Assembly: GCA_029781135.1 (NCBI GenBank)
Contig: JAKOXH010000053.1
Span: 62,001-126,000, forward strand
Origin: Planctomycetota bacterium
GTDB lineage: Bacteria > Planctomycetota > Planctomycetia > Pirellulales > Lacipirellulaceae
Length of the DNA: 64,000 nt
Direction: 5' to 3'
Program-made: the position numbers and the translations under genes
Part shown: piece by piece, positions 7,899 through 16,113 of the stretch
Layout: each line of letters starts with the position of its first letter
How positions within the stretch are numbered: position 1 is the stretch's first letter
The notes under the pieces: generated by a model
Told to the model about the DNA's origin: nothing
Databases searched by the model: none
The model's input: the letters and a program-made list of their open reading frames with translations, nothing else

Positions 7899-8551
7899 GT
7901 ATTCAATGCGGCGATCGCTACATATTCTGGTTCGTGTGTGAGCGAACGGGCCGTTGGGCGGCGGCGCTGCGGGTGGCCATCGCCCGCCACCACAGTTCCG
8001 ATCGCTCTTGGATACCGCTTGCACGAATCAAAGAGGTTCGCACGCTAACGCAGCTAATGGGCTCATTGCTGCTCAGTAGAAAACTACCTGTGGGAGACCT
8101 CTCCGAGGCCGATGACGTGCTCAATTCCCGAGCAGAATCGGCGTCGGAGACGCCTCCCACACCAAGACGACCTGGTTTTCTCCTGAGCAATTCATTGCCC
8201 AAGGATCACCCTGCGATCGTTCTGGTCGAAGTGGGGGAGGAAAATCTGGCGGATGTTTTGGAATTCTTTTCCACCCAGCGCGATCAGAACTTGAGGTTCG
8301 TGGCCTTGATGGATGACTCGTTGGGAAAGTCCGCGGGAAATACCAAATCGATAGTCTACGACCGAGATTTCATTTGCGATGCGCTGTGCGAAGCTGGGGC
8401 AGCCGATATTCTTCAAACACCTCGCCAAATTGCCCGACTGCTGCCTTTGGCGGTCCGCCTCGCGCAGGCCAATTCTTGCTTCGGCAAACCGGCTCGCGAT
8501 GATTCTATCGCGGAAATGGCGAAACTCGCTCTTCCTTGGCAAGACGACTGA
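7895..8551 (+). CDS. Hypothetical protein coupled to the NtrC-like regulator
   Basis: 218 residues with an ATGA overlap with the regulator stop, so translational coupling is likely. No recognised catalytic motif, signal peptide or membrane segment. The C-terminal half (HPAIVLVEVGEENLADVLEF, LRFVALMDD, CDALCEAGAADILQTPRQ) has the alternating strand/helix pattern of a degenerate receiver-like or Rossmann domain; this is an inference from pattern only. Residues near 81-90 (ASETPPTP) are encoded by a GGCGTCGGAGACGCC palindrome at 8137-8164. It may be a partner or signal-input protein for the regulator. Confidence 0.65.
   Translation: MSIQCGDRYIFWFVCERTGRWAAALRVAIARHHSSDRSWIPLARIKEVRTLTQLMGSLLLSRKLPVGDLSEADDVLNSRAESASETPPTPRRPGFLLSNSLPKDHPAIVLVEVGEENLADVLEFFSTQRDQNLRFVALMDDSLGKSAGNTKSIVYDRDFICDALCEAGAADILQTPRQIARLLPLAVRLAQANSCFGKPARDDSIAEMAKLALPWQDD
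8137..8164. repeat. GGCGTCGGAGACGCCTCCCAC palindrome inside a CDS
   Basis: The sequence ATCGGCGTCGGAGACGCCTC plus CCACAC matches the copy at 42430-42484 and resembles the GAGTCTCTCCGAGACTC family at 26573, 47815, 55390 and 56655. Confidence 0.7.
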
Positions 8552-8603
8552 TTGTCGGTAGCTTGGGAAGCTCAATTCCGTTTTGCAGAAGAGGTTCAAC
8601 CCA

Positions 8604-9683
8604 ATGGCTGATACGCCCGTTTCCCGTGAACTTGTTGAAACCCTGTTGGGCGAAATGCTCGACCCCGAGACCGGCCGCAGCCTGGCGCGGATGGAGCAGA
8701 TTCGGCACATCGCGATCGATGGCCGCGGCGTGGAAGTGACGCTGGGATTAACAACGTGGTCGAGTTTGCTGTGGGAAGAAACGCGGAATGAAGCCGAGCG
8801 GCTCCTGCGGGCGAAACTTCCGCCGGGCACGAATGTGCGTGTGCGCGTCGTGGAGTTTGTGCGGCCGCCGGAACGCATAGGCGAAATAGGTCTTACGGCG
8901 AAGAGCGTCATCGCCGTTGGCTCGGGGAAAGGGGGTGTGGGCAAGAGCACGATTGCGGCGTCGATCGCTTATGGATTGAAGAACGGCGGGGCCGCGGTGG
9001 GTTTGATGGACGCCGATGTCTACGGCCCGAGCGTGCCGCATCTCTTGGGTGTGAATGAACGGCCGCAATTGCTTGATGGTCGGTTGCAGCCCATTGTGAA
9101 AGACGACCTGCGCGTGATGAGCATGGGCTTTCTGGTTCCGCCTGGTGAGGCAGTGGTGTGGCGGGGGCCGATGTTGCATGGGGCCATCACGCAGTTCCTG
9201 CGCGATACGCAGTGGGGTGATCTCGATTATCTCATCATCGATATGCCGCCGGGGACGGGAGACATCGCGCTTACGCTTTCGCAGATTCTTCCGCTTACCG
9301 GTGCCGTTGTGGTGTGCACGCCGCAAGATGTTGCGTTGATCGACGCGGTAAAAGCCATCGCGATGTTCCGCAAAGTGAACATCCCGATGCTGGGCATGGT
9401 CGAGAACATGAGCTACTTCATGTGTCCCGATTGCGGTAAGCGGTACGACATCTTCGGCTCGGGCGGTGCGGAACGCCGTGCCGGTGAGTTGAGCGTGCCG
9501 TTCCTGGGAGCTGTGCCGATCAACATTGGCATTCGCGAGCGTGGCGATTCCGGTGAGACGGGCGGCAATTTCAGCGATGAAAAGACAGCGAAGTATTTTA
9601 GCGACATCTGTTACCGGTTGGTGAAGCAGATTAGTACGTCACACAAAGCGGAGCCGCCGTTGCCGACGCTGAACGTACTGTAG
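8604..9683 (+). CDS. mrp: Mrp/ApbC family P-loop ATPase, Fe-S cluster carrier
   Basis: 359 residues. An N-terminal MIP18/DUF59 domain (residues 1 to about 90) is followed by a Mrp/NBP35 P-loop domain with the deviant Walker A GSGKGGVGKST (107-116), MDADVYGPS switch region, DMPPGTGD, and a C-terminal CPDCG (CxxC) that binds the bridging [4Fe-4S] cluster. It is known in the family as a scaffold or carrier for Fe-S cluster delivery. The ATG at 8604 is chosen over a TTG at 8583 because it gives the normal DUF59 N terminus. A hairpin follows the stop at 9697. Cytoplasmic. Confidence 0.92.
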   Translation: MADTPVSRELVETLLGEMLDPETGRSLARMEQIRHIAIDGRGVEVTLGLTTWSSLLWEETRNEAERLLRAKLPPGTNVRVRVVEFVRPPERIGEIGLTAKSVIAVGSGKGGVGKSTIAASIAYGLKNGGAAVGLMDADVYGPSVPHLLGVNERPQLLDGRLQPIVKDDLRVMSMGFLVPPGEAVVWRGPMLHGAITQFLRDTQWGDLDYLIIDMPPGTGDIALTLSQILPLTGAVVVCTPQDVALIDAVKAIAMFRKVNIPMLGMVENMSYFMCPDCGKRYDIFGSGGAERRAGELSVPFLGAVPINIGIRERGDSGETGGNFSDEKTAKYFSDICYRLVKQISTSHKAEPPLPTLNVL

Positions 9684-9696
9684 CGTGTTATTCAAA

Positions 9697-9721
9697 TAGC
9701 CCGGCCGTCTCGGCCGGGCTA
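9697..9721. repeat. TAGCCCGGCCGTCTCGGCCGGGCTA hairpin (11-bp perfect stem)
   Basis: An 11-bp stem with a 3-nt loop, 13 nt after the mrp stop codon. It could act as a terminator, but no T-run follows, and the same sequence type recurs at 18865-18891 (upstream of ispF) and partly at 45877-45897, so it is a dispersed repeat first. Confidence 0.7.
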
Positions 9722-9832
9722 TGGTATTGCCTACGCCGTTATACTCCGACGTTCCGCCTGCTGGGGGCTCGCCTGCGGCTAATTCCCCAGCATCCCCTCC
9801 GTAAACTCAGTTAGTCGTGCCAGGCTGTGGAC

Positions 9833-9863
9833 GGACAGGAATGTCCGTCCTACCTACTCTCCC
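9833..9863. repeat. GGACGGACAGGAATGTCCGTCCTACC palindrome
   Basis: A single half of the GTAGGACGGACATTCCTGTC family, of which a paired copy lies at 16321-16392. The rest of 9722-9962 contains only short palindromic fragments and no coding signal. Confidence 0.7.
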
Positions 9864-9962
9864 AAACGCACGGGGCGCTCGCTGCGCTCGAGCCTAGCCA
9901 CCCCCTGCCCCGATTCCTGCCAGCCGCCGAACCGAGACGGCTCGACTATGTAGAGTGAGCGC

Positions 9963-9999
9963 AAAAAATTAGAGCCGCAAGGCTGTGGCCAGCGGCTCT
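9963..9999 (-). terminator. Rho-independent terminator of the Lys-rich peptide gene
   Basis: On the minus strand the stem AGAGCCGC (9999-9992) pairs with GCGGCTCT (9978-9971), followed by AATTTTTT (9970-9963). The stem and T-run have classic form and lie about 70 nt downstream of the small gene stop at 10069. Confidence 0.75.
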
Positions 10000-10068
10000 T
10001 TCCCGTTAGTTCACGCGGCGGAGAGAGCTCTGGGGCTCTCCAACCCGCCGAGGCGATTTACCTCAAGG

Positions 10069-10179
10069 CTACATGGCCTTTTTGGTCTTCTTCTTCGCCT
10101 TCTTGGCCTTCTTCTTGGCGGCTTTCTTCACCGTCTTCTTGGCTGCCTTCTTCTTGGCGGCGCGTTTCTTCTTGGCCAC
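10069..10179 (-). CDS. 36-residue Lys/Ala peptide, histone H1-tail-like
   Basis: A short gene below normal ORF cut-offs. It starts at GTG 10179 with a strong Shine-Dalgarno (GGAGGAG, about 6 nt upstream). The product begins MAKKKRAAKKKAAKKTV and has 20 Lys and 10 Ala in 36 residues, with KKAAKKKAKK-type repeats and no acidic residue. A clear terminator follows on the same strand. This is the composition of bacterial H1-like (Hc1/AlgP-type) DNA-binding tails, here without any globular domain. Likely role: nucleoid compaction or charge neutralisation of DNA or RNA (inference). The upstream DNA is unusually A/T-tract rich. Confidence 0.8.
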   Translation of the reverse strand: MAKKKRAAKKKAAKKTVKKAAKKKAKKAKKKTKKAM

Positions 10180-10526
10180 AGTCACTCCTCCATAAAAAAG
10201 TTTGGGTGATTCACCGGCTGACACACCAATTGAAACTCACAGCCGTCATCACCTGATTAAAACCAACCGCCGCGTCCGCGGCAGTTCCGGTAACTCGCAT
10301 TTCAATTCGCAGCTGAATCGATTTCCTCATCAACTCAACGCACATGAAATGCGCGAACACCGAAGTCACTTGACCGTAACTTTACGAAATTGTTGGAATT
10401 GTGCAACACGTTTTTGCAAAAATTTTTGCTCGTCGCAAAAAATTTTTCGTCGTGAGACAACTTTTTGCGCGCTCACGAACACTGATCGCGCGCGAAATTC
10501 TTTCTTGAGTACACTCGCAACACAAC
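10180..10526. other. A-tract-rich gap upstream of the Lys-rich peptide gene
   Basis: No gene seen. Positions 10400-10470 contain TTTTTGCAAAAATTTTTGC and CGCAAAAAATTTTTCG, overlapping self-complementary A/T tracts, in a region much richer in A/T than its neighbours. It probably holds the promoter of the minus-strand gene at 10179; I could not pick convincing -35/-10 boxes. Confidence 0.5.
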
Positions 10527-11309
10527 TCAGTACAACGAGATCGTGGTGCCATCGATGAAGCGTGCACACGGCTGCGCGGCACATCGTTTCATTCCAAACC
10601 GAGAGTACTCAAAAGGCGCTAAAGATGCCAAATAGGCAGTCATCAACAGAGATGATTTTGAAAATACAACCTGCTCGTCTTCATCGAGCCAGTCAGCGAG
10701 AATTGTCGGCCAGGCTTTGCGGAATGAACGACGTGTGACATGAATGGGATCGAACCCGTACCACGCGCCCGACGCTGAAATTACCGAGACTTTTTGTGGT
10801 TCAGCGAGCGCATCGAGCCGCTGGTTCATCTCGCGCATGTGCTGTTTCGCTGCCGCCAATGTGAGGTTGCTGCGCGGGAAAAGCATGGTGCGAAAGAGTG
10901 CAAATCGTCGTTGGCCAAGTCGCTCGATGCTCGCCGCGGGCAAGTGCGTGACGATCGTCGTCGCGCCGACATTTGCGAGTCGATTAACGCATTGTTCGAC
11001 CCAACTCACGAGTCGAGCGGGCGTCACACCGTACAACAAATCGTTGCCGATATCGGTCACCAGCGCGGTTGTGGGGAGTGGTGCGCGCTCATGTAAATCT
11101 CGCCAAAGCGCGCAGGGAAAAATTCCGGAAATTTTTCTTCCGAAAACGGCAGAATCTTGACCATACGACCTTCCATGCCCCATTGCGACCATGAAATCGA
11201 TTGGTTCGCACCACGTGCGGCGCACCGTTTCGACGAGCGTGGGGAACGCGCGCACCACGTTGCTCGCACCCAACAAGATGACTCGGCGAGTGGGAGACGG
11301 CGGGCTCAT
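10527..11309 (-). CDS. SGNH/GDSL-like hydrolase
   Basis: 260 residues. Block I is LLGASNV (residues 12-18, Ser16 as the likely nucleophile), block III DIGNDLLYG, and the C-terminal DPIHVTR gives the Asp-x-x-His of block V. This is the SGNH esterase/acetyl-hydrolase layout. There is no signal peptide, so it is probably cytoplasmic; substrate unknown. The gene is separated from its neighbours by repeats and reads on the minus strand, upstream of the Lys-rich peptide gene. Confidence 0.7.
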   Translation of the reverse strand: MSPPSPTRRVILLGASNVVRAFPTLVETVRRTWCEPIDFMVAMGHGRSYGQDSAVFGRKISGIFPCALWRDLHERAPLPTTALVTDIGNDLLYGVTPARLVSWVEQCVNRLANVGATTIVTHLPAASIERLGQRRFALFRTMLFPRSNLTLAAAKQHMREMNQRLDALAEPQKVSVISASGAWYGFDPIHVTRRSFRKAWPTILADWLDEDEQVVFSKSSLLMTAYLASLAPFEYSRFGMKRCAAQPCARFIDGTTISLY

Positions 11310-11354
11310 TGGATGGACTTATCCTTCGCAAGGTAAGGATGGATCGAGGCGGTT

Positions 11355-11476
11355 TCGAGCGCCCCAATCACGGAGGCCACGGACGTGGCCAGGCAGGTAC
11401 GGCGATGCACATGCCCACGCCGAGCCGTGGGCATGGCACCCAAAAAACGAGTCATTACTCACGGAACACAGTATGA
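11355..11476. repeat. About 120-nt dispersed repeat, copy 1
   Basis: Contains CATGCCCACGCCGAGCCGTG and GGCACCCAAAAAACGAGTCA. It matches 32275-32403 over roughly 120 nt with scattered substitutions, including the flanking GAGGCC..CGGACGTGGCCAGGC segment. The central palindrome GCCCACG..CGTGGGC is shared with 1838-1862. Confidence 0.75.
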
Positions 11477-11586
11477 ACTTGCAAAAAGTTGGTCAGGGCG
11501 CGATCAAATCGCTGTTGAATCGTAGCGCCACGGTAGATTCTGTGTACTTATTGATAACCGCATCGAGAATGAACGGTCGTGCGTAG

Positions 11587-11648
11587 TTTAACCCGGAGCC
11601 AACGGCGACGGAACGCACGATCGCCTCGCCGCTGGCTCGGGGTTAAAC
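11587..11648. repeat. TTTAACCCGGAGCC...GGCTCGGGGTTAAA palindrome, copy 1
   Basis: Left arm TTTAACCCGGAGCCAACGGC, right arm GCCGCTGGCTCGGGGTTAAA. Two more copies lie in coding DNA at 25339-25408 and 37860-37930. The rest of the gap 11310-11687 shows nothing else. Confidence 0.8.
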
Positions 11649-11687
11649 GAGCGTTAGGGTCTTTACTGCGCAGCGATCAATAGCTGG

Positions 11688-12410
11688 CTAGCGCCAGTGG
11701 TTGCGGTAGAACTGAATCGCTTGGAAGTTGCCATAGGCCAGGAAGCCGAACATCAGGGCGATGTAGATATCACTTTTCAAGAGGGCGTAGGCCGCCACCA
11801 GCACGGCAACGGCCGCGGACAATTGCAGTGATTTCAGCGTGCCGGACCGCGAATTCCACAGCAGGAAGAGTTGGCGCGCGACCTGACCGCCATCCAACGG
11901 ATAGATGGGCAACAAATTCACCAGGCCCCAGAGGATGTTGACGACCAGCAAGTCCCAGATCACAACGTCGGCTATTGAATCAAACCAAATCCAGCGCACG
12001 GGGATCCAATCCAGCTCAAATGGCTGTAGCCTCTGCAGAGCAAACAAAATGGAAACGACAAAACCGGCGAGAAAGAAGCCGGCAAACGGCCCCGCTAGAG
12101 AAATGAGGATCTGGCTCCAGGGTCGTCGATCACAATCGTTGCAGGAAGCCAGGCCGCCGAAACTGTACAGCGTGATCCACGGGCGTCCGCCATAGAACTG
12201 TTGGACGATGGCGTGCCCCAGTTCATGCACCAGGATGGAGATGAATACCACGACGATCCAAATCAAAACATCGCGCGGGTCGGCCGGCCCACGTCCGCCG
12301 AGACCGAGAAACAACGCCACTAACCAAAAGAACGGATGAACTCGCACCGGAATGCCAAGCACCCGAAAGTGAAGGTCGGCCTGGGTCGGCGGCGGTTCGT
12401 TGAGAAGCAT
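11688..12410 (-). CDS. Site-2 protease family (M50) membrane metalloprotease
   Basis: 240 residues with about six membrane segments. HELGH near residue 62 supplies the zinc ligands and catalytic Glu inside a transmembrane helix. The second motif LLPIYPLDGGQVARQ (LDG variant of NPDG) lies in the C-terminal half. Family role: intramembrane proteolysis, for example release of membrane-anchored regulators. The ATG at 12410 gives a soluble N terminus before the first helix and is the base next to the bracket repeat at 12411; upstream in-frame codons are repeat-derived. lpxB lies upstream on the same strand. Confidence 0.87.
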   Translation of the reverse strand: MLLNEPPPTQADLHFRVLGIPVRVHPFFWLVALFLGLGGRGPADPRDVLIWIVVVFISILVHELGHAIVQQFYGGRPWITLYSFGGLASCNDCDRRPWSQILISLAGPFAGFFLAGFVVSILFALQRLQPFELDWIPVRWIWFDSIADVVIWDLLVVNILWGLVNLLPIYPLDGGQVARQLFLLWNSRSGTLKSLQLSAAVAVLVAAYALLKSDIYIALMFGFLAYGNFQAIQFYRNHWR

Positions 12411-12538
12411 GAGGGATGTCAGATTTAAGATGTAAGATTGCAGATTTGGGATGGGCGGTAACGGAGCGAATAACTTGCACCAGCCCTGCCCTATTATCTG
12501 ATCGGCAATCCGCGATCCGCAATCCGAAATCCGAAATC
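12411..12538. repeat. Bracket element between lpxB and the site-2 protease gene
   Basis: On the plus strand 12411-12455 repeats AGATTTAAGAT/GTAAGATTGCAG words, and 12504-12538 carries ATCCGCGATCC/GCAATCCGAAATCC words that pair with it imperfectly. It abuts the start codon of the protease gene (minus strand, 12410), as at ruvX and ruvA. Confidence 0.7.
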
Positions 12539-12560
12539 GCTGCCGCAAGGCCTCACGACT

Positions 12561-13817
12561 TTAGGCAGCGTCGCGGGTCAGAGTATTGGCGGCGATAGGT
12601 ATTCGAAGGTGCGGCCGCAAGATTGGCCTTCGCTGGCCGTCGAGCGTTCGGAAGATGTAATCCGCCGCGCGTAGCGAAGCGCCGCCGTGGCCAACACGCT
12701 CCTTTAGTTCTGCCAAAGCGGCCTTTCGCGCCAACCGCTGGGCGGGTTCCGTGAGCCATTCGATCACATGCGACGCCACCTGCGCCGACTTATCCTGGCA
12801 GGTGAGATACTCGGGCATGAGGGCGTGGGCATCGACCGGATCGTTCGGGTCATAGGTGGCCACGCGTTTGGGGAACAAATCCGTCGCCGTCAGCAGGTTC
12901 ACCAACGTGATATAGCGAACTTTGCGGAAGAAAGTTTGTACGAAGTAAGCGAGCCGTGAGATATAGTACAGAATCACGGTTGGAGTCGTGTGATACAGCA
13001 GTTCCAACGATACCGAGCCGGACACGGCCATCGCGCAATCGGCTGCTTCGATGATCTCGGCTGTGCGACCGACGTGTATCTCGACCGGCAAATTGATAGC
13101 TACCACGGCCTCACGGGCCATTACGGCTTGGCTTTCCTTGAATGAAGCGATCGCAAACCGCGCGTTTGGCACACGTGCGCGAACGATTTGTGCCGCCTTG
13201 AGGAAGTAACTGAGGTTGCTTTTGACTTCTTGCGTTCGCGAACCGGGCAGAATGGCGACCAGTGGCCCGCCATCGCCGCGCAACTGGCCGATAAAAGATC
13301 GATCGAGCTGCTCGGCACGCAGTTGATCAAAGTACGGATGCCCGACGAACGTGGCATTGCAGCCGCGCTCGCGATACCACGCTTCTTCGAACGGCAACTT
13401 GCAGAGCACGTGGTCAACGAACCGCCGCATTTTGCGCACGCGCCACCCAGCCCACGCCCAAAGTTGCGGCACGCCGTAATAGAACACGGGGATGCCATGT
13501 GCTTTGGCTCGCCTGGCAATCCACCAGTTGAAGCCGGGGTAATCGATCAACACGACCGCATCTGGCCGATGGTGACGAAAATAGCGATCGGCCTGGCCGA
13601 CGAGCTTCCAGAACTTGTGGATGTTGAGTAGCGCATGGAGCAGCCACATCACCGCCAGTTTGGTAAGGTCTTCGTGCAGCGAGCAGCCAGCTGCCGCCAT
13701 CCGCGGCCCGCCGTAGCCCACGCACTCACAATCCGGCCGACGCCGCTGTAACTCGCGAACGAGATTGGCGCCATGCAAATCGCCACTCGGCTCACCGACG
13801 GAAAAGAAGATTTTCAT
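12561..13817 (-). CDS. lpxB: Lipid-A-disaccharide synthase
   Basis: 418 residues, GT19 glycosyltransferase that joins UDP-diacylglucosamine and lipid X to make the lipid A disaccharide at the inner face of the inner membrane. Motifs: FFSVGEPSGDLHGANL at the N terminus, LIDYPGFNWWIA, FVGHPYFDQ and ILPGSRTQEVKSNL. Length is slightly above the usual 380-390 because of a C-terminal tail. It shows that the organism has at least part of a Gram-negative outer-membrane lipid A pathway; no other lpx gene is in the window. Confidence 0.93.
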   Translation of the reverse strand: MKIFFSVGEPSGDLHGANLVRELQRRRPDCECVGYGGPRMAAAGCSLHEDLTKLAVMWLLHALLNIHKFWKLVGQADRYFRHHRPDAVVLIDYPGFNWWIARRAKAHGIPVFYYGVPQLWAWAGWRVRKMRRFVDHVLCKLPFEEAWYRERGCNATFVGHPYFDQLRAEQLDRSFIGQLRGDGGPLVAILPGSRTQEVKSNLSYFLKAAQIVRARVPNARFAIASFKESQAVMAREAVVAINLPVEIHVGRTAEIIEAADCAMAVSGSVSLELLYHTTPTVILYYISRLAYFVQTFFRKVRYITLVNLLTATDLFPKRVATYDPNDPVDAHALMPEYLTCQDKSAQVASHVIEWLTEPAQRLARKAALAELKERVGHGGASLRAADYIFRTLDGQRRPILRPHLRIPIAANTLTRDAA

Positions 13818-13900
13818 TGCGATTGCCTTTCGCCCCGAGATTCGACGACCGCCGTTTGGCGGGGGCGAAAGTATGGCAAAATGCGCAAGATTGGAAAAGC

Positions 13901-14473
13901 TCAGTTGGCAGACGGCTTGCCGCCACCTTTTTCGAGCAACATTTCCAAATAACTTCGTCGTTCGGTCGGGCCGAGTTGTAACTCAGAGGCGAGCGATGAG
14001 ATTACTCGCTTCGTTCCCTCCAGTTCCGCGTCGTCGGAGATGAGTTCCAATTCAACGAACGTGCCGATGCCGTCGACTTCGTCGATGACCCCTTCCACCT
14101 CGCGGCCGGCCGAGGCTATGTGAAACGAACGGCGACGTTTGCGAACGGCCAGTACCGGCCTAAAGCCTAGCGCCTGCAGCAACTCCGCAAACTTCTCGCC
14201 ACCGGTGTCGCTCGCTTCCAATGGCAACTCAAGCTCGCGACGCGTCTTCGTCGTGGTATCGATCTTCGGGCCTTTGAAGGTCACGAGGCTTTCACTATCG
14301 ACCGTGCGAATTCGCAGGGCTTCATCGGTGCGGGCAAAGTCGCGGCAGGGGTGGGCGAAATATTGGTCGGCCTGCTCGACGGCCGGGCCAATCTCGACGC
14401 CGCGCTCGGCCAGCCGCTCCAGCAGCGCTCGCATATCCGGGACACGATGTTTTTGTTCGACTTCGTATTGCAT
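13901..14473 (-). CDS. CYTH-domain protein (class IV adenylate cyclase / triphosphatase-like)
   Basis: 190 residues. The N terminus YEVEQKHRV carries the ExExK signature of the CYTH triphosphate-tunnel fold. RIRTV, TFKGPK and the paired Glu/Lys/Arg pattern (RRELELPL, VRKRRRSF, EVDGIGTFVELEL) fit the family. Activity could be class IV adenylate cyclase (CyaB) or inorganic/thiamine triphosphatase; the sequence alone does not decide. The ATG at 14473 begins MQYEVE; upstream codons are in the repeat zone. Cytoplasmic. Confidence 0.85.
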   Translation of the reverse strand: MQYEVEQKHRVPDMRALLERLAERGVEIGPAVEQADQYFAHPCRDFARTDEALRIRTVDSESLVTFKGPKIDTTTKTRRELELPLEASDTGGEKFAELLQALGFRPVLAVRKRRRSFHIASAGREVEGVIDEVDGIGTFVELELISDDAELEGTKRVISSLASELQLGPTERRSYLEMLLEKGGGKPSAN

Positions 14474-14487
14474 CGATTTACCATTAG

Positions 14488-14664
14488 CCACAGAGGTCAC
14501 AGAGAGCACAGAGAAGGTAATGCGGATTGCTTAAACGCTAATGTGCGCTAATTTGGCGCTAATGTACCTGGTAGTTTCAAACCGCCTCTGCTGAACATTA
14601 GCGTTCGATTAGCGCGGATTAGTGGTTTACTTCTCTTTCCGTGAACTCCGTGCTCTCGGTGGTG
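14488..14664. repeat. Concentric double bracket element
   Basis: Outer arms: CACAGAGGTCACAGAGAGCA-type words (14488-14518) and CTCCGTGCTCTCGGTGG-type words (14632-14664). Inner arms: CGCTAATGTGCGCTAATTTG words (14533-14568) and CATTAGCGTTCGATTAGCGC words (14593-14624). Two unrelated words are nested one inside the other between the CYTH and pyrophosphorylase genes. Confidence 0.8.
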
Positions 14665-14679
14665 AAGAAAACGAATTGA

Positions 14680-16113
14680 TTACGAAACGTCGTGCAAATA
14701 GGTAGGTTCGTCGATTTCTGTCGGTCGATCGGTACGTGCGGCCACGTCCTCTGCATCGAGTGCCCACAAGGGGCTGATCTCCACGGCGACACCGTCCGCG
14801 ATTCGCGTGCCGGCGGCCTCCAGCCACTTGCGGTGTTGGGCCATGATGAATTGTCGCACGTACTCGGGCGTATCGCGTGGGGCCCCCGAGGCATTCTTGA
14901 GGGGCGCGAACACATCCTCCTCGGCGAACTCGACCACCAGCGGATTCTTCGCGTGGGGCATCAAGTCGAAAATGAATCGCTCGAATTTGAGCGCGTTCGC
15001 TTCGCGGGGTTGCACAAGTTGGCCCGCTTCGTCGATGTACGGCACTTTCTTGCGCGCGATATGAAACGGCAATGCGTCCTTGAGATGCAATGATCGCTCG
15101 AGAAACGCCACGCTGAACACATGCATCGCGATGCTGCCGGCCCAGAACTTGAGCGAACCATTGGGACTGCGGGCCTCGGCCACATCATCGGGCAGGTCGC
15201 TGTACTCGATGACCCGCATCTGGCCGTCGATCATCGCGAATACGCCGACTCGATCTTGCGGCGTCTGTTTGGCTACGGCCACGGAAGTTAGTTCAGACTC
15301 GGCCAGCAGATGATAGCCAATGAGTTCTGGGTCACAGATCGGCGCGAGTGGATTATCGACTTGCAGGTAAAACAAATGTTCGACACCGCGCTCGTGCATG
15401 TGCTCGATCGCACCGCTTGCCGCGAGGGCCGCCACGGTGCCGCCGTGACCATCGGGGCTCAGGAAAAGCGAGTCCTTCGACGCGAGTAGCAGTTTGCCGG
15501 TTGCCGCGTCGACCGCCGGCATCGTTCCTTGGCAAAATACGACGACATCGTCGCTTGGCATTCCGAAGAACTTCTGCCGGTGCAGAAACGCAGTTTGCTC
15601 GTCGTGCGAAATTGGGCTCGTCATCATGTACATGGGCACCGGCACGCCGTAGCGGCGGCCGGCTGCCAACGTTTTCTCGAAATGGATTTGCAGCAGAGTC
15701 GCGTGCGACAGCGGGCCGATGGGGTACATTCCTTTCGGCTGCTCGAACCCCAACCGGCTACCCTGCCCTCCCGCCACCAGTAGCACGCCAATCTTGCTCG
15801 CCCGCATGGCCTCGATCGCGCACCGACGCACGTCGGCTGCGGAGAACCGGCCGGCGCCTGCTAAGCGTTCGGCCAATCGCATCGCCGGTGGCGGAGTCGC
15901 CCGCCGAGCCATGCTGGCCCAATCGCAGCTGGAAGCGCCTTGGTGAAACAGATCGGTAATTTGCTGGAAATCGATGGCCGCGATTTCCTTCGTTAGCTGC
16001 GCGCGGCCGGCGGTATCAAGTTCATCCCAAAAGCGCAGCAAGTGCGCTTGGCCAAACGGTTCCAGCCGAGCGGCCAATTCTCGTCGTTCAGGATTCGCGT
16101 TTCTCAAAACCAA
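14680..16113 (-). CDS. UDP-sugar pyrophosphorylase (UDPGP family)
   Basis: About 477 residues. The nucleotide-binding signature GVLLVAGGQGSRLGFEQPKG lies near residues 109-128. Reaction: UTP plus a sugar 1-phosphate (GlcNAc-1-P, Glc-1-P or both) gives UDP-sugar and PPi. It resembles the eukaryotic-type UAP1/UGP2 family rather than bacterial GalU/GlmU. The start is uncertain: in-frame TTG codons at 16113 and 16107 give a normal family N terminus (NPERRELAARLEPFGQ), while the in-frame extension to 16299 reads like noncoding DNA and has no ATG giving a good N terminus. Cytoplasmic. Confidence 0.85.
   Translation of the reverse strand: MVLRNANPERRELAARLEPFGQAHLLRFWDELDTAGRAQLTKEIAAIDFQQITDLFHQGASSCDWASMARRATPPPAMRLAERLAGAGRFSAADVRRCAIEAMRASKIGVLLVAGGQGSRLGFEQPKGMYPIGPLSHATLLQIHFEKTLAAGRRYGVPVPMYMMTSPISHDEQTAFLHRQKFFGMPSDDVVVFCQGTMPAVDAATGKLLLASKDSLFLSPDGHGGTVAALAASGAIEHMHERGVEHLFYLQVDNPLAPICDPELIGYHLLAESELTSVAVAKQTPQDRVGVFAMIDGQMRVIEYSDLPDDVAEARSPNGSLKFWAGSIAMHVFSVAFLERSLHLKDALPFHIARKKVPYIDEAGQLVQPREANALKFERFIFDLMPHAKNPLVVEFAEEDVFAPLKNASGAPRDTPEYVRQFIMAQHRKWLEAAGTRIADGVAVEISPLWALDAEDVAARTDRPTEIDEPTYLHDVS

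Noticed and set aside
10202..10558. Plus-strand frame through the A-tract region
   Set aside because: Composition follows the A/T tracts, there is no ribosome site, and the minus-strand gene and terminator explain the region better.
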